A stretch of 64,000 nt of DNA from Burkholderia sp. (GTDB lineage: Bacteria; Pseudomonadota; Gammaproteobacteria; Burkholderiales; Burkholderiaceae). The notes under the pieces were generated by a model, which did not search any database, had not been told where the DNA came from, and saw only the letters and a list, made by a program, of their open reading frames with translations. Both the position numbers and the translations under genes were made by a program. The stretch lies in contig JASLEG010000345.1 in assembly GCA_030151225.1 (NCBI GenBank), positions 1-64,000 of the forward strand, read 5' to 3'. Shown in pieces: positions 17,314 through 26,573 of the stretch. The number at the start of each line of letters is the position of its first letter. Positions within the stretch are counted from its first letter, which is position 1.

Positions 17314-18543
17314 ATGGGTTTTTTCGACCGCTTTCGCAAACGCGCGACCTCTCAACCGGAGTCGCTGGCCGATTATGCCGATCGCTTCATGGCTGCGCTG
17401 CGCGCGTCCGGCGACACGCGCGCATGGCGATTCGAGCCGCGGTTTTCGCAGCTCGTGGAAGCCAGCCCCGACGACGGCGCGGTGCCGAGCACGATTCGTC
17501 TGCCGAATCTGTTCCGGGAGTTCGTGAGCACGGAACCGGAAGGCCGGGAAGCCTGCATGCAGCGGCATGTGGAGGCGACCCGGCCGGTCGCCCTGCCGGG
17601 CGATTTCGCCGAGGCGCGGCACAAGCTGCGGCCCGTGATCTGCAGCACGGCGGAGCGCGGCCTGCTCGCGCTGCGGTTGCATGGGGCGAGCGTCGGCCCC
17701 GAGCTTGCGCGCCGTCCGCTGAGCAACAGCCTCGAGATCGGGCTCGCCTACGACGGGGCCTTCAATTTCACGCAACTGGCCGAGGCGAGCCTCGCGAAAT
17801 GGGGCGTCGGCTTCGATGCGGCACTCGACGCGGCGCTCGACAATCTTCGTCAGGATTCGACCGGACCGTGGCTCGTGATGCCGAACGGCGTGTTCAAGTC
17901 CGCGTACGGCGATCATTTCGATCCTTCGCGGCTGCTGCTGGTCGACCTGCTGCACCGGCTGCCGCTCGACGGCGCACCGGTGGTGATGGCACCGAATCGC
18001 GGCGTGCTGCTGCTCACCGGCGAGCGCAACGAGCCCGGCCTGCAAACGCTCGTGGAGCTGGCCGAGGAGGCGCTCGACGAGCCGCGTCCGTTGCCGCCGC
18101 TGATGCTGCGCTGGTCCGGCACGGCCTGGGAAAAGTTCGTCCCCGACGCACTGGCGGCCGCCCTGCACAAGCTGCACCTGCGCGTCCTGACGGCCGATTA
18201 TCGCGATCAGCAGGTCCTGCTTCGGGATCTGCTCGAGCGCGAGGGGCGCGACGTGTTCGTGGCCACGCACACCGTGGTGGAGCTCAAGGACGGCCGGCAT
18301 CGCAGCATGTGCGTGTGGTCCGAGGGCGTGCACGCGCTGCTGCCCGATACGGACATCGTGGCGATCGATCGCGAGTCGACCTACGAGAAGGCCTTCGTGC
18401 CGCACTACGAATTCAGGCGCCGCTTCGCGGAGATCGCGACGCCCACCGGGCACGTGCCGATCCGCTACGAAGTCAGGCATTTTCCCGATCCGGAGGCGTT
18501 CGCGGAACTGATGGAAACCTACGGCGAGCTGCCGACGGCGTGA
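17314..18543 (+). CDS. Uncharacterised protein, DUF1444-like
   Basis: A 409-residue soluble protein opening MGFFDRFRKRATSQPESLADYADRF. The blocks STIRLPNLFREFVS, VMPNGVFKSAYGDHFDPSRLLL and APNRGVLLLTGERNEPGLQTLVELAEEAL recall the DUF1444/YtpQ family, whose function is unknown, but I am not certain of the match. There is no signal peptide or membrane segment. Codon use is typical of the region. It converges with a lipoprotein gene, and a short hairpin lies in the 45-bp gap between them. Confidence 0.5.
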   Translation: MGFFDRFRKRATSQPESLADYADRFMAALRASGDTRAWRFEPRFSQLVEASPDDGAVPSTIRLPNLFREFVSTEPEGREACMQRHVEATRPVALPGDFAEARHKLRPVICSTAERGLLALRLHGASVGPELARRPLSNSLEIGLAYDGAFNFTQLAEASLAKWGVGFDAALDAALDNLRQDSTGPWLVMPNGVFKSAYGDHFDPSRLLLVDLLHRLPLDGAPVVMAPNRGVLLLTGERNEPGLQTLVELAEEALDEPRPLPPLMLRWSGTAWEKFVPDALAAALHKLHLRVLTADYRDQQVLLRDLLEREGRDVFVATHTVVELKDGRHRSMCVWSEGVHALLPDTDIVAIDRESTYEKAFVPHYEFRRRFAEIATPTGHVPIRYEVRHFPDPEAFAELMETYGELPTA

Positions 18544-18588
18544 GCGCGGTGAGGCGCGCGGCCGGTGGGCGACGCGCCTCGAGGCGGC

Positions 18589-19347
18589 TTATTCTGCGGC
18601 CGGTTTGTGCTGGGCGACGTCGAGCGCTTTGTCGAACACGGTGACCTGTTGCAGGGACGCTTCGTCGAGACCGCTGATCGCGTGCGGCAAATCTTTCACG
18701 AGCATGCTCATGGTGGCGTAGGAGTAAGGGTCCGAGAACGGCTGCCAGTACAGGCGTTGCCGCATCAGCGGCTCGTAGGTGGCCGTCTTGAACAGGGTGA
18801 TCTCCCCGGTCACTGCCCGACTATACGAATAGAAAAGCCCCGGCGAGGTGTACGAAGGGGCGATCTTGAACGCGAGAATTGCGTCGCCGTCCGAATACAC
18901 CGGTCCGCTCGCGCGCAGTGTCGAGTGGGAATCCCAATCGATCCTGGGCACCGACGGATCGGATGCGTCGACTTCCTTGACGATGTAGCCGTGGCTGCGC
19001 AGGACCGCCTCGATGCCATCGGTGAAGCGTCGATTCAGCTTCGTGTCGCCGAGTTTTTCCGTGACGAGATCATCGAAGGTCACGCGCTTCTTGCTGTTAG
19101 CAGCATTGATGCTGCCCGTCACGGCACCGGCGATGGCCGCACCCACGAGGCCGACGACGGGAATCGGAATGGGAGCCGACACCATGCTGCCGTAATACAC
19201 GGCTTGCCCTGGATAGATGACTGTGATGGTGTGGATCGGTTTGAATCTGGCTTCGTCGACAACGGGTCGCGGCCCCGCCGCGCAACCCGACAGGGTCGCA
19301 GCGGCAGCGAGCGCGATGATGGATAGGCGGTTCGAATATGAAAACAT
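18589..19347 (-). CDS. Predicted outer-membrane lipoprotein
   Basis: A 252-residue lipoprotein. The signal peptide IIALAAAATLSGCAAG has a canonical lipobox (LSGC), so Cys22 is expected to be lipidated. A glycine-rich hydrophobic patch (PIPIPVVGLVGAAIAGAVTGSI) follows at residues ~60-80. The rest contains paired FTDGIEAVLRSHGYIVKEVD and KIAPSYTSPGLFYSYSRA blocks. There is no recognised domain. The family of such lipoproteins is common in Burkholderia, but the function is unknown. Confidence 0.72.
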   Translation of the reverse strand: MFSYSNRLSIIALAAAATLSGCAAGPRPVVDEARFKPIHTITVIYPGQAVYYGSMVSAPIPIPVVGLVGAAIAGAVTGSINAANSKKRVTFDDLVTEKLGDTKLNRRFTDGIEAVLRSHGYIVKEVDASDPSVPRIDWDSHSTLRASGPVYSDGDAILAFKIAPSYTSPGLFYSYSRAVTGEITLFKTATYEPLMRQRLYWQPFSDPYSYATMSMLVKDLPHAISGLDEASLQQVTVFDKALDVAQHKPAAE

Positions 19348-19460
19348 CGGATGGCCCCCGGAAAGGAGTTGTTGTTGTTGTCGGCCCGTGAGCGGACCGT
19401 ACAGCGCTTAACGGAGCGTCCGGCGAATTCTTGAGTCGGCGTGGGGTGTCGTGGGCCGCC

Positions 19461-20291
19461 TCACCGGCACCACAGCACCGTCTTCACCCGATGCGGCTTC
19501 TCGCAGCCGCGCTTCGGCAACGGCAGCGGCATGCCCGGCTTCCACACCCCCAGGCGCTGCTCGATGTTCGGCATTTCCGCGTCGATCACGGCGAGCGGAT
19601 TGCCGTCGTTGTAGCGCGTCGCGCTGCGGTAGCGCAGCACTTCGCGGAAGTCGCCGCCCGCCGCCATGCGGTTGACCGTCACCCAGTACGCGAACGGCGC
19701 GTCGGAGGTCGGTTCGGCGGTCACGATGTCGCCGCGCAGCGGCCCGTCCGACATGAAGCGCAAATCCTGATTGTTGTTGTTGCCCGTGACGCGCGAATAC
19801 GCGAGCACGAAGCCGTCGTGCGCGCGATCGTAGGCATACACCTGCGTGCCGACCAACTGATCGCCGTCGCCGGTGTGGAGGCTGCCGAGCGAGAGCAGGA
19901 GCAGCGGGCGATCGTCCTGCGTGCGCACCACGTCGGCCCCGAACACGTAATGCGGCTCGGACAGGAAGTCGTCCTTGCCCGGCTCCCGACGCAGGGCGGC
20001 TTTCGCGTCGGGCAGGCAGGTCTTGCCGGCATCGGGCGTGAGGCACGGCGTCACCGCGCCCGGCGCGTCGCCCGACACCGACTGCGGGTCCGGCACCGCC
20101 GGCCCCTGCGTGGCGATGAACCGCCACGGCGCGTGCGTGCCGAACGGCTTGGCCAGATCGACCGACGCGATCGTGTGCGGCGCCGTGGCGGGCGCGGCAG
20201 GCGTGGCGGCGAAGCCGGCCACCGGCGCGGCCAGGGCGATCGCGGCCAGCGCGATCAAGGAGAGGGCGGTGGCGATTGCGTGTTTCTTCAT
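19461..20291 (-). CDS. Secreted hypothetical protein
   Basis: A 276-residue protein with a Sec signal peptide (ALSLIALAAIALAAPVAGFAA, cleavage after AFA/GFAA). The mature part has HAPWRFIATQGPAVPDP, ADVVRTQDDRPLLLLSLG and DGDQLVGTQVYAYDRAHDGF, and ends with a Cys-containing tail CEKPHRVKTVLWCR; four Cys could form two disulfides. I do not recognise a domain. Likely periplasmic. It lies between two other uncharacterised minus-strand genes. Confidence 0.65.
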   Translation of the reverse strand: MKKHAIATALSLIALAAIALAAPVAGFAATPAAPATAPHTIASVDLAKPFGTHAPWRFIATQGPAVPDPQSVSGDAPGAVTPCLTPDAGKTCLPDAKAALRREPGKDDFLSEPHYVFGADVVRTQDDRPLLLLSLGSLHTGDGDQLVGTQVYAYDRAHDGFVLAYSRVTGNNNNQDLRFMSDGPLRGDIVTAEPTSDAPFAYWVTVNRMAAGGDFREVLRYRSATRYNDGNPLAVIDAEMPNIEQRLGVWKPGMPLPLPKRGCEKPHRVKTVLWCR

Positions 20292-20340
20292 GAAGCGTGA
20301 TGTCGTGGAAAGGACAGGGGGGCGAGCGGCGCGTGCGGAC

Positions 20341-20724
20341 TCAGCCGCCGTGCGCGGCCACCCAGCGGTTGAACGGGGCCTGCGAATCGGCGCGGTGCAT
20401 GTCGTCGGGATGCGCCACGATCTCGCGGCCGGTCTGCGCGAACACGCACAGCCGCCCCGGCACCTCGGGCCGCTCGTGGCCGAACCCGTGCTTGAGGTTG
20501 ACGTTGCCCTCGGCGCGAAAGCCGATGTCGGTGCCGCCGGGGCGGCCGTCGTCGGTCCAGCCGGCCTTCATCCCGGCCTCCGGAAACAGCATGCCGATCC
20601 GGCCGTGGCGCGTGTCGACGAAGCAGCCGTTTGCGTCGATCCAGCTAAACAGGCGGCTGAAACAGGCCGGCAGATGCATGCCGGGCAGCCGGGTGCGGGC
20701 AATCTGTTGTTCGAGCGGCGACAT
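20341..20724 (-). CDS. Hypothetical protein
   Basis: A 127-residue protein opening MSPLEQQIARTRLPGMHLPACFSRLFSWIDANG. The blocks RIGMLFPEAGMKAGWTDD, GNVNLKHGFGHERPEVP and REIVAHPDDMHRAD show mixed character; no known motif or signal peptide is seen. Codon use is coding-like and the frame is not explained by an overlapping gene. It is divergent from the biosynthetic operon starting near 20.9 kb, but no functional link is visible. Confidence 0.5.
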   Translation of the reverse strand: MSPLEQQIARTRLPGMHLPACFSRLFSWIDANGCFVDTRHGRIGMLFPEAGMKAGWTDDGRPGGTDIGFRAEGNVNLKHGFGHERPEVPGRLCVFAQTGREIVAHPDDMHRADSQAPFNRWVAAHGG

Positions 20725-20906
20725 GATCGTGACGAGCCTGTGTTTTTCGAGGGCGCGGCGTGGTACGGCACGCCACCGCGATTATTTAAAGCGTGGTCAT
20801 GGTATTGGATCTTCGGGTAAATTACCGTCTCATTTGTTCCTTAATGCGTCATGCGATGTCTCGTGCGACGAATGCCGATTCCCGACCGCCCGGAGCCGCC
20901 GTCCCG

Positions 20907-21656
20907 ATGCAGGATTCTTCCGCCGCCCTCGACCTGTCCGGCCTGGCCGCGAGCCTGTACGCGCAGGGCACGGAAGAGGCCATCCTGGCGCGACTGATGG
21001 CCTGCATCGAGCCGGCAAACCGCTTCTGCGTGGACATCGGCGCGAGCGACGGGCTGCGCAACAGCAACACCGCGCTGCTGCTGCGCGAGCAGGGCTGGAG
21101 CGGCCTGCTCGTGGAAGGCAGCCGCTACCGCTTCGACAAGCTCGCCGCGAATTATGCCGGCGCGCGCCAGGTGCGCCTCGTGCACGACCGGGTGCGGCCC
21201 GACACGGTGGATGCGTTGATCGCCGAGGCCGGCGCGCCGGCCGATTTCGACCTGCTGTCGATCGACATCGACGGCAACGATTACTGGGTCTGGCGCGGCC
21301 TGCAGGCATTCCGCCCGCGCATCGTGGCGATCGAATACAACCCGTACTACGCGCCGCCCGAGCGCTGGGTGATGTGCTTCAACGCCGATCACGAATGGGA
21401 TGGCTCCACCTATTACGGCGCGAGCCTCGAATCGCTGGCGCGGCTCGGCCGCGGCAAGGGCTACGAACTCGTGTGCTGCGACGACATGGGCAACAACGCC
21501 TTCTTCGTGCGCGAGGATCTGTACCCGCGGCTCGGCATCGCCGGCAACGCGCCCTCGGTGCTGTTCCGCCCGGCCATGTACAAGCTGCGCTACGTCGGCC
21601 ACAACACCTTCCTGAGCGGTCATCCGTATCGCTACGGACCCGCCGAGGCGATCTGA
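20907..21656 (+). CDS. FkbM-like SAM methyltransferase-fold protein
   Basis: A 249-residue protein and first gene of the operon. It has a Rossmann-like core with FCVDIGASDGLRNSNTALLL (motif I), SGLLVEGSRYRFDKL (acidic strand 2), FDLLSIDIDGNDYWVW and IVAIEYNPYY, as in FkbM-like proteins of sugar and natural-product clusters. Start 20907 (MQDSSAALDL) was picked because GGAG precedes it by 11 bases; ATGs at 20844 and 20856 would extend it but lack a ribosome site. Its stop overlaps the next start (TGATG). Methyl transfer is inferred; the acceptor is unknown. Confidence 0.75.
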   Translation: MQDSSAALDLSGLAASLYAQGTEEAILARLMACIEPANRFCVDIGASDGLRNSNTALLLREQGWSGLLVEGSRYRFDKLAANYAGARQVRLVHDRVRPDTVDALIAEAGAPADFDLLSIDIDGNDYWVWRGLQAFRPRIVAIEYNPYYAPPERWVMCFNADHEWDGSTYYGASLESLARLGRGKGYELVCCDDMGNNAFFVREDLYPRLGIAGNAPSVLFRPAMYKLRYVGHNTFLSGHPYRYGPAEAI

Positions 21657-22729
21657 TGGACGTCCCCGTCGCGCTCTTCGACACGATCCGCGAGGCCTAC
21701 GCGCTGGCTCCGGGCGGCGAGCCGCGCCGCATCAGCGAACGCGTGTGGCACCTGCCCGCCGCGGGCGGCGCGGGCACCGCCGGCGGCGTGGCCGTGAAGT
21801 TCTATGCCGACGAGCACGGCGCGCGCGCGGCGAAGGAAGCCTCGATCCTCGCGCATCTCGAGCATCATGGCGACGCGCGCTTTCGGGTGCAGGCGCTGCT
21901 GCGCACCTGCGCGGGCAAGCCGCTCTGGCACAGCGACGGCGCGGACGGCGACAGCGAGGGCGACGACGGCCTGCACGCGATGGTCACGCACTGGGAAGCG
22001 GGGCGCTTGCGCACCTACGACACCTTCGCGCCGCCCGAATGGGACGCGCTCGGCGCGAGCCTGGCCGCGCTGCACCTGAGCCTCGAGCAGCGGCCGCTGT
22101 CGTCGTATTCGCCGTTCGACACGATCCGCGCGCGGCTCTGTGCGGTCGATGCGGACACCGTGCGCTTCGGCCTGCTCGACGCGCTGCGCGCCGGCGATCG
22201 GCTCGCGGCCGGCGGCGGCCCCGACCCGGCGAAGCTGCGCGCCTACGTGGATCTCGCGCTGCGCCTGATCGACCTGCACTACCCGGGCAGCATCGAGGAT
22301 TTTCCCGAGGACGACGCGCAGCATCCGATCCACAACGACTACAACCAGTTCAACTACCTGTTCGCCGATACGCTGCCGCCCGTGATCCTCGACTGGGAGG
22401 CCTCGATCGGCGCGCCGCGTGAATACGAGCTGGTGCGGTGCCTGAACCACCTGCCGCTCGAGGCGCCCGAACTCGCTCAGGCCTTCGTGCACAGCTATCT
22501 GCGGGTGCGGCCGGTGAATCCGGCGTATCTGGCGTGGGCCGTCGATGCGGCCTGCCTGCAGCACGCGCTGAAGCTGTGGGTGGTGCGCGGCTGGCTGGCC
22601 GATCCGGCGCGCTTCGGCGCGCACCTGGACGGCGCGGTGCGGATGTCGACGATGATGCTCGGCGCGCGCTGCCGGCTGGTCGATTTCCTGTATCGCTGTG
22701 CCGAGCAGCCCGTGCAGGCGGTGCGCTGA
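21656..22729 (+). CDS. Aminoglycoside phosphotransferase-fold protein (first copy)
   Basis: A 357-residue APH/choline-kinase fold protein. The catalytic loop is HNDYNQFNYLF (HxD with downstream Asn) and the metal Asp is in VILDWEASIG; the N-lobe has GGVAVKFYADEHG with the conserved Lys, then KEASILAHLEHHGD. So an ATP-dependent small-molecule kinase is likely, perhaps for a sugar or amino alcohol in the pathway. It overlaps the upstream stop by one base and is followed by the radical SAM gene after one base, so it is tightly coupled. A resistance role cannot be excluded. Confidence 0.75.
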   Translation: MDVPVALFDTIREAYALAPGGEPRRISERVWHLPAAGGAGTAGGVAVKFYADEHGARAAKEASILAHLEHHGDARFRVQALLRTCAGKPLWHSDGADGDSEGDDGLHAMVTHWEAGRLRTYDTFAPPEWDALGASLAALHLSLEQRPLSSYSPFDTIRARLCAVDADTVRFGLLDALRAGDRLAAGGGPDPAKLRAYVDLALRLIDLHYPGSIEDFPEDDAQHPIHNDYNQFNYLFADTLPPVILDWEASIGAPREYELVRCLNHLPLEAPELAQAFVHSYLRVRPVNPAYLAWAVDAACLQHALKLWVVRGWLADPARFGAHLDGAVRMSTMMLGARCRLVDFLYRCAEQPVQAVR

Positions 22730-22730
22730 G

Positions 22731-23600
22731 ATGAGCGTCGATCCGAAGCCGGGGCACGCGCCGTCCGCTGCCCGCCAGCACGTGTTTCCGCCGCCGATGG
22801 ACCGCCATTACCGCGTCGAGGGCGGGCGCGTGCAGACGCGCTCGCTCGAGGCGCACGTCGTCGATCACTGCAACCTGACCTGCGCCGAATGCTGCTCGCT
22901 GTCACCACTGCTGCCCGAGTGGTACGCGAGCCCCGAATCGGTCGAGCACGACCTGCGGATGGCCGCCAGGGTGCTGCAGCCGCGCGTGTTCAAGATCGTG
23001 GGCGGCGAGCCGCTGCTGCACCCGGCGCTGGTCGAGCTGATCGAGCGCGTGCGCGGCACCGGCATCGCGCCGGTGATCTCCGTGACCACCAACGGCATCA
23101 GGCTCGGCGAGATGTGCGACGCGTTCTGGCGCGCCGTGGATGCGCTGACGATCTCGCGCTACCCGAAGCCGCCGCTGTCGGCCGACCTGATCGCGCACGT
23201 CGAGCGGCAGGCGGCGCGCTTCGACGTGCAGCTGAACTGGAAGGTGCAGGACGTGTTCACCACGATGAACCGCGCGCAGCCGGCCGATCATGAGGAAGCG
23301 CGGCGCATCTATCAGGACTGCTGGATACGCGAGCGCTGCCACATGATTCGCGACGGCATGTTCTACACCTGCACGCGGCCCGCGCATTTCCACACGCTGT
23401 ACGCCGGCGCGCGCGATTTCCACGCCGACGGCCTGCCGCTGCGCGACGACGCGAGCCTGCTCGACGCGCTGCTGGCCTACCTCAATCGCGAAGCCCCGCT
23501 CGACGCCTGCCTCGAATGCCGGGGCGGCAGTGCGCCGGTGGCCCCGCACCGCATCCTCAAACGCATCGAGGTGGATACCCTGAAGGCGAGTTATCGATGA
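22731..23600 (+). CDS. Radical SAM enzyme
   Basis: A 289-residue radical SAM protein. VDHCNLTCAECCSL holds the CxxxCxxC [4Fe-4S] motif, and KIVGGEPLLHPAL is the GGEP SAM-binding motif. C-terminal cysteines (CWIRERCHMIRDGMFYTC and CLECRGG) may ligate an auxiliary cluster, as in SPASM/Twitch proteins. The start at 22731 directly follows the upstream stop (TGAG-ATG). Its final TGA overlaps the next ATG (ATGA). Such enzymes modify peptides, sugars or nucleosides; here the surrounding genes suggest small-molecule tailoring. Confidence 0.85.
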   Translation: MSVDPKPGHAPSAARQHVFPPPMDRHYRVEGGRVQTRSLEAHVVDHCNLTCAECCSLSPLLPEWYASPESVEHDLRMAARVLQPRVFKIVGGEPLLHPALVELIERVRGTGIAPVISVTTNGIRLGEMCDAFWRAVDALTISRYPKPPLSADLIAHVERQAARFDVQLNWKVQDVFTTMNRAQPADHEEARRIYQDCWIRERCHMIRDGMFYTCTRPAHFHTLYAGARDFHADGLPLRDDASLLDALLAYLNREAPLDACLECRGGSAPVAPHRILKRIEVDTLKASYR

Positions 23601-24691
23601 AGGCCGGCACCCGCGACCCGTTCGGCTTCGAGCGGCTGCACTATCACCGGGCCAGCGGCGCTTGCGCCGGCAGCATCGCGCAGACGCTGCACGCGGCCGG
23701 CCTGACCAGCACGCCGGCCGCGCCCGACGCGGCCGCCATCGCCGGTTATCTGGGCGGGCAGCGCCTGAGCGGCCGCACCGTGCTGCGCGACGTGCAGGCC
23801 GTGCCGCCCGGTCATGCCCTGCAGCGCACGCCGCACGGCCTCGAGGTCCGGCCGGTGCCCGACGCTTCGCGTGCCGCCGAGCTCGACGCGGTGCTGCTCG
23901 CCTCGCTGCAACGCGCGCTCGCGAGCGGCAGGCGCGTGGCGCTGGCGCTGAGCGGCGGGCTCGATTCGGCGCTGCTGCTCGCGCTGCTGCGCGAGCTCGG
24001 CGCGCATCGGCAGGTCACCTCCTACATCCTCGCCACCGACATGCCCGATTACTGCGAGCTCGATGCCGCGCGCGAATTCGGCGAACGGATGCAGGCGGAC
24101 CTGAAGATCGTGCGCTTCGGCGAGGCCGACTTCGTGGCCGCGCTGCCGCGCACGACGGTGGCGGTGGAAGAGCCGATGTTCAACCTGCATCCGGTGGCCA
24201 AGCGGCTGCTGGCCGAGGCGATGGCCGCCGACGGCATCGAGCTGGCGATCACCGGCGACGGCGCGGACCAGGTGCTGCGCCGCGATCGTTCGGCCAACTA
24301 TCTGCCGCTGTGCCACGCGCTGTTCGATGCGGCCGCGGTGGAACTGCATCCGCCCTTCGTCGATGCCGACGTGGTGGCGCATCTGTGCAGCCTCGAGCCC
24401 GATCCGGACAAGCATTGCCTGCGCGCGCTCGGCGCGCGCCTGAACCTGCCCGAGCGGCTGGTGCGCGGCCCGAAGCGCGGCCGCCTCGCCCCGGCGATGG
24501 ACCTCGGCGCGTGGCTCGACCGCGCGCGCGTGCCGAAGCTGGCCGCGGCGCTGGGCCTGCCCGCGCCCACCCTCGAGGCCGATACCGAGCGCGTGCTGTG
24601 GACCACGCTCGCGCTGACGCTCGACCATTTCGACGCGGCGCCCGACGCCGCGACTCGCGCCCGAGAGGCGCCCGACATCCGCCATCCATGA
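23597..24691 (+). CDS. Asparagine-synthetase-like amide/lactam-forming enzyme
   Basis: A 364-residue protein. The C-terminal two thirds form an adenylating AANH domain: the P-loop SGGLDSALLLALL, and a second pyrophosphate-binding region AITGDGADQVLRRDRS. The N-terminal ~110 residues keep only the end of the Ntn glutaminase domain (GYLGGQRLSGRTVLRDVQAVPPGHAL) and lack the Cys nucleophile that follows the initiator Met in AsnB. This resembles beta-lactam synthetase and lasso-peptide cyclase proteins, which form intramolecular amides without glutamine hydrolysis. Start and stop overlap the flanking genes by four bases each. The product is unknown. Confidence 0.75.
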   Translation: MKAGTRDPFGFERLHYHRASGACAGSIAQTLHAAGLTSTPAAPDAAAIAGYLGGQRLSGRTVLRDVQAVPPGHALQRTPHGLEVRPVPDASRAAELDAVLLASLQRALASGRRVALALSGGLDSALLLALLRELGAHRQVTSYILATDMPDYCELDAAREFGERMQADLKIVRFGEADFVAALPRTTVAVEEPMFNLHPVAKRLLAEAMAADGIELAITGDGADQVLRRDRSANYLPLCHALFDAAAVELHPPFVDADVVAHLCSLEPDPDKHCLRALGARLNLPERLVRGPKRGRLAPAMDLGAWLDRARVPKLAAALGLPAPTLEADTERVLWTTLALTLDHFDAAPDAATRAREAPDIRHP

Positions 24692-25902
24692 AGCGCATCC
24701 TGTTCTGCGTGGTGCCCGAGAAGGGCCACCTCAACCCCTGCATCGGCCCCGCGCAGCACCTGCGCGACCTGGGCCACGAGGTGGCCTTTTATGCGCCGGC
24801 CGACATCGGCGCGCAGCTCGACGCGGCCGGCGGCTTCGCGTTCCTCGGCCCGCGCGAGACGCCCGAGCGCCACGACCTGTCGCGCGGCGCGAGCTTCGCC
24901 GCGAGCATTCGCGACGCGGACTGGCTGCGCCACTGGATCCGCACGCTGCTGATCGACCACGCACCGGCGCTGGTCGACACGCTGCGGCCGGTGCTGCGCG
25001 ACTGGCAGCCCGACGTGGTGGTGATCGACCCGCTGCTGTACGCGGCCGCGATCGCGGCCGAGCTCGAGGGGCTGCCGTGGGTATCGATGTCGAATTCGCT
25101 GAACCCGGTGCTGCCCGACTCGCCGCAGCAGCTCGATTCCGAGCTGCTGCGCACGGTGCGCTGGCTCGCGCCCGAGCGCGACGCGCTGTTCGCGCGCTAC
25201 GGGCTCGCGGCGCGCTTTCGCGGCTGCGACGTGCTCTCGCCGCATCTGACGCTGGCCTTCACGACCGAGGCGCTGGTCGGCACGCCGCCGCCCGGTGTCG
25301 AGCTGGTGGGCCCGGCGCTGCCGGCCGGCCCGCGCGGCGACGAGGCCGAATTCCCGTGGGCGCGGCTCGACCCGGCGCGCCCACTCGTCTACATGTCGCT
25401 CGGCAGCCAGCTGTACTACCACCCGGAGCTGTTCAGGAAGGTGATCGCGGCCACCCGCGAAAGCGGCGCGCAACTGGTGCTGTCGGTCGGCGAACTCGTG
25501 GATGCGGATCTGCTGCCGACCGACGATCCGCGCGTGCTGATCGTGCGCTACGTGCCGCAGCTCGCGCTGTTGCAGCGTACCCAGGCCTTCATCAGCCACG
25601 GCGGCGCGAATTCGGTGATGGAGGCGCTGGCGAGCGGCGTGCCGATGCTGCTCTCGCCGTTCTGCAACGACCAGTTCCACTCGGCGCACTTCGTCGTGCA
25701 GGCCGGCGCGGGGCTCCAGCTCGATCTCGAGGTGGCCGGGGTGGGCGAGCTGGCCGAGGCGATCGACCGGCTGCTCGCAGCGGGGCCGCTGCGTGACGGC
25801 GCCGCGCGGGTGCGCGCGAGCTACGCGCGCGACGGCTCGGCCGAGGCCGCGCGCCGGATCAGCGCACTCGCCGCAGGAAGCCGCCTGGCGACAGCGTCAT
25901 GA
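24688..25902 (+). CDS. MGT-type glycosyltransferase (GT1)
   Basis: A 404-residue GT-B enzyme of the macrolide/UGT type. It opens ILFCVVPEKGHLNPCIGPA, with the GHLNP motif common to this family. The C-terminal nucleotide-sugar site has VLIVRYVPQLALLQRTQAFISHGGANSVMEAL and GVPMLLSPFCNDQF, matching the UGT PSPG-like region. It probably glycosylates the operon's product. The start overlaps the upstream stop (ATGA). Its last 44 bases overlap the convergent CmcI-like gene on the other strand. Confidence 0.88.
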   Translation: MKRILFCVVPEKGHLNPCIGPAQHLRDLGHEVAFYAPADIGAQLDAAGGFAFLGPRETPERHDLSRGASFAASIRDADWLRHWIRTLLIDHAPALVDTLRPVLRDWQPDVVVIDPLLYAAAIAAELEGLPWVSMSNSLNPVLPDSPQQLDSELLRTVRWLAPERDALFARYGLAARFRGCDVLSPHLTLAFTTEALVGTPPPGVELVGPALPAGPRGDEAEFPWARLDPARPLVYMSLGSQLYYHPELFRKVIAATRESGAQLVLSVGELVDADLLPTDDPRVLIVRYVPQLALLQRTQAFISHGGANSVMEALASGVPMLLSPFCNDQFHSAHFVVQAGAGLQLDLEVAGVGELAEAIDRLLAAGPLRDGAARVRASYARDGSAEAARRISALAAGSRLATAS

Positions 25903-26548
25903 GCACGCGATCCTCGATGTCGAGATCGGCCTCGAAGCGGGTATCGGCGGCGAGGAAGGCCTGCGCGGCGGTGGCGGGATTGTTGCCGCGTCCGTAGGGC
26001 TTGCCCTCGAAGGTGGCGGCGGGCAGGTACTCCATGATGGTGTCCATCACGATCGCGTAGCTGCCTGGCGAGACGAGCGGCGCATAGCATTCGAGCTCGC
26101 GCAGCACGTGCGCGTGGGTATGCGTGAGATCGAGGATCGCCATCACGCGCGCGCCGGCCGGGATCTGTTCGCGCACCGCGGCGAGCGTGGCCTCGGCGCA
26201 CGATTCGCCCTCGATCAGCGTGATGCGCGCGCCCATGCGATGGGCCTGCAGGCGTTCGCGTACCTCGGCACGCAGGCGCGGCTCCACGGCGATCACGCGG
26301 CCGTGGTCGCCGGCCAGCGCCAGCATCGACGCCGAGAACACCACGCCGCCGCCGGCCGCCACGCCGGTCTGCACGATGCAGTCGGGGCGCTCGCGCCAGA
26401 CCAGCTCCTGGATCGCGAGCATGTCGCCGGGCAGATGGAAGAAGCGCTCGCCGAGCCAGCGCGTCTGGAACAGATGGTCGAACTCGGCCGCGCGGGTCAG
26501 CCATTCGATACTGATGTCCCGCATGCGGGCAGAGCTGCGCTCGGACAT
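25859..26548 (-). CDS. CmcI-like (cephalosporin hydroxylase family) methyltransferase
   Basis: A 229-residue protein of the CmcI/rhamnosyl O-methyltransferase family. It has the SAM-binding block CIVQTGVAAGGGVVFSASML, the acidic strand VIAVEPRLR, LDLTHTHAHVLRELECYAPLV (metal-binding and substrate region) and MDTIMEYLP. Start 26548 (MSERSSARMRD) or 26524 (MRDISIEW) are both possible; neither has a strong ribosome site. It is on the strand opposite to the rest of the cluster and overlaps the glycosyltransferase gene tail to tail. O-methylation of a sugar or related group is the most likely role. Confidence 0.8.
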   Translation of the reverse strand: MSERSSARMRDISIEWLTRAAEFDHLFQTRWLGERFFHLPGDMLAIQELVWRERPDCIVQTGVAAGGGVVFSASMLALAGDHGRVIAVEPRLRAEVRERLQAHRMGARITLIEGESCAEATLAAVREQIPAGARVMAILDLTHTHAHVLRELECYAPLVSPGSYAIVMDTIMEYLPAATFEGKPYGRGNNPATAAQAFLAADTRFEADLDIEDRVLMTLSPGGFLRRVR

Positions 26549-26573
26549 GGTGTGTGCAATCAACGGGAGTGAC

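Noticed and set aside
18551..18580. Hairpin GAGGCGCG/CGCGCCTC between convergent genes
   Set aside because: The loop is long and there is no T-run, so it was not called as a terminator.
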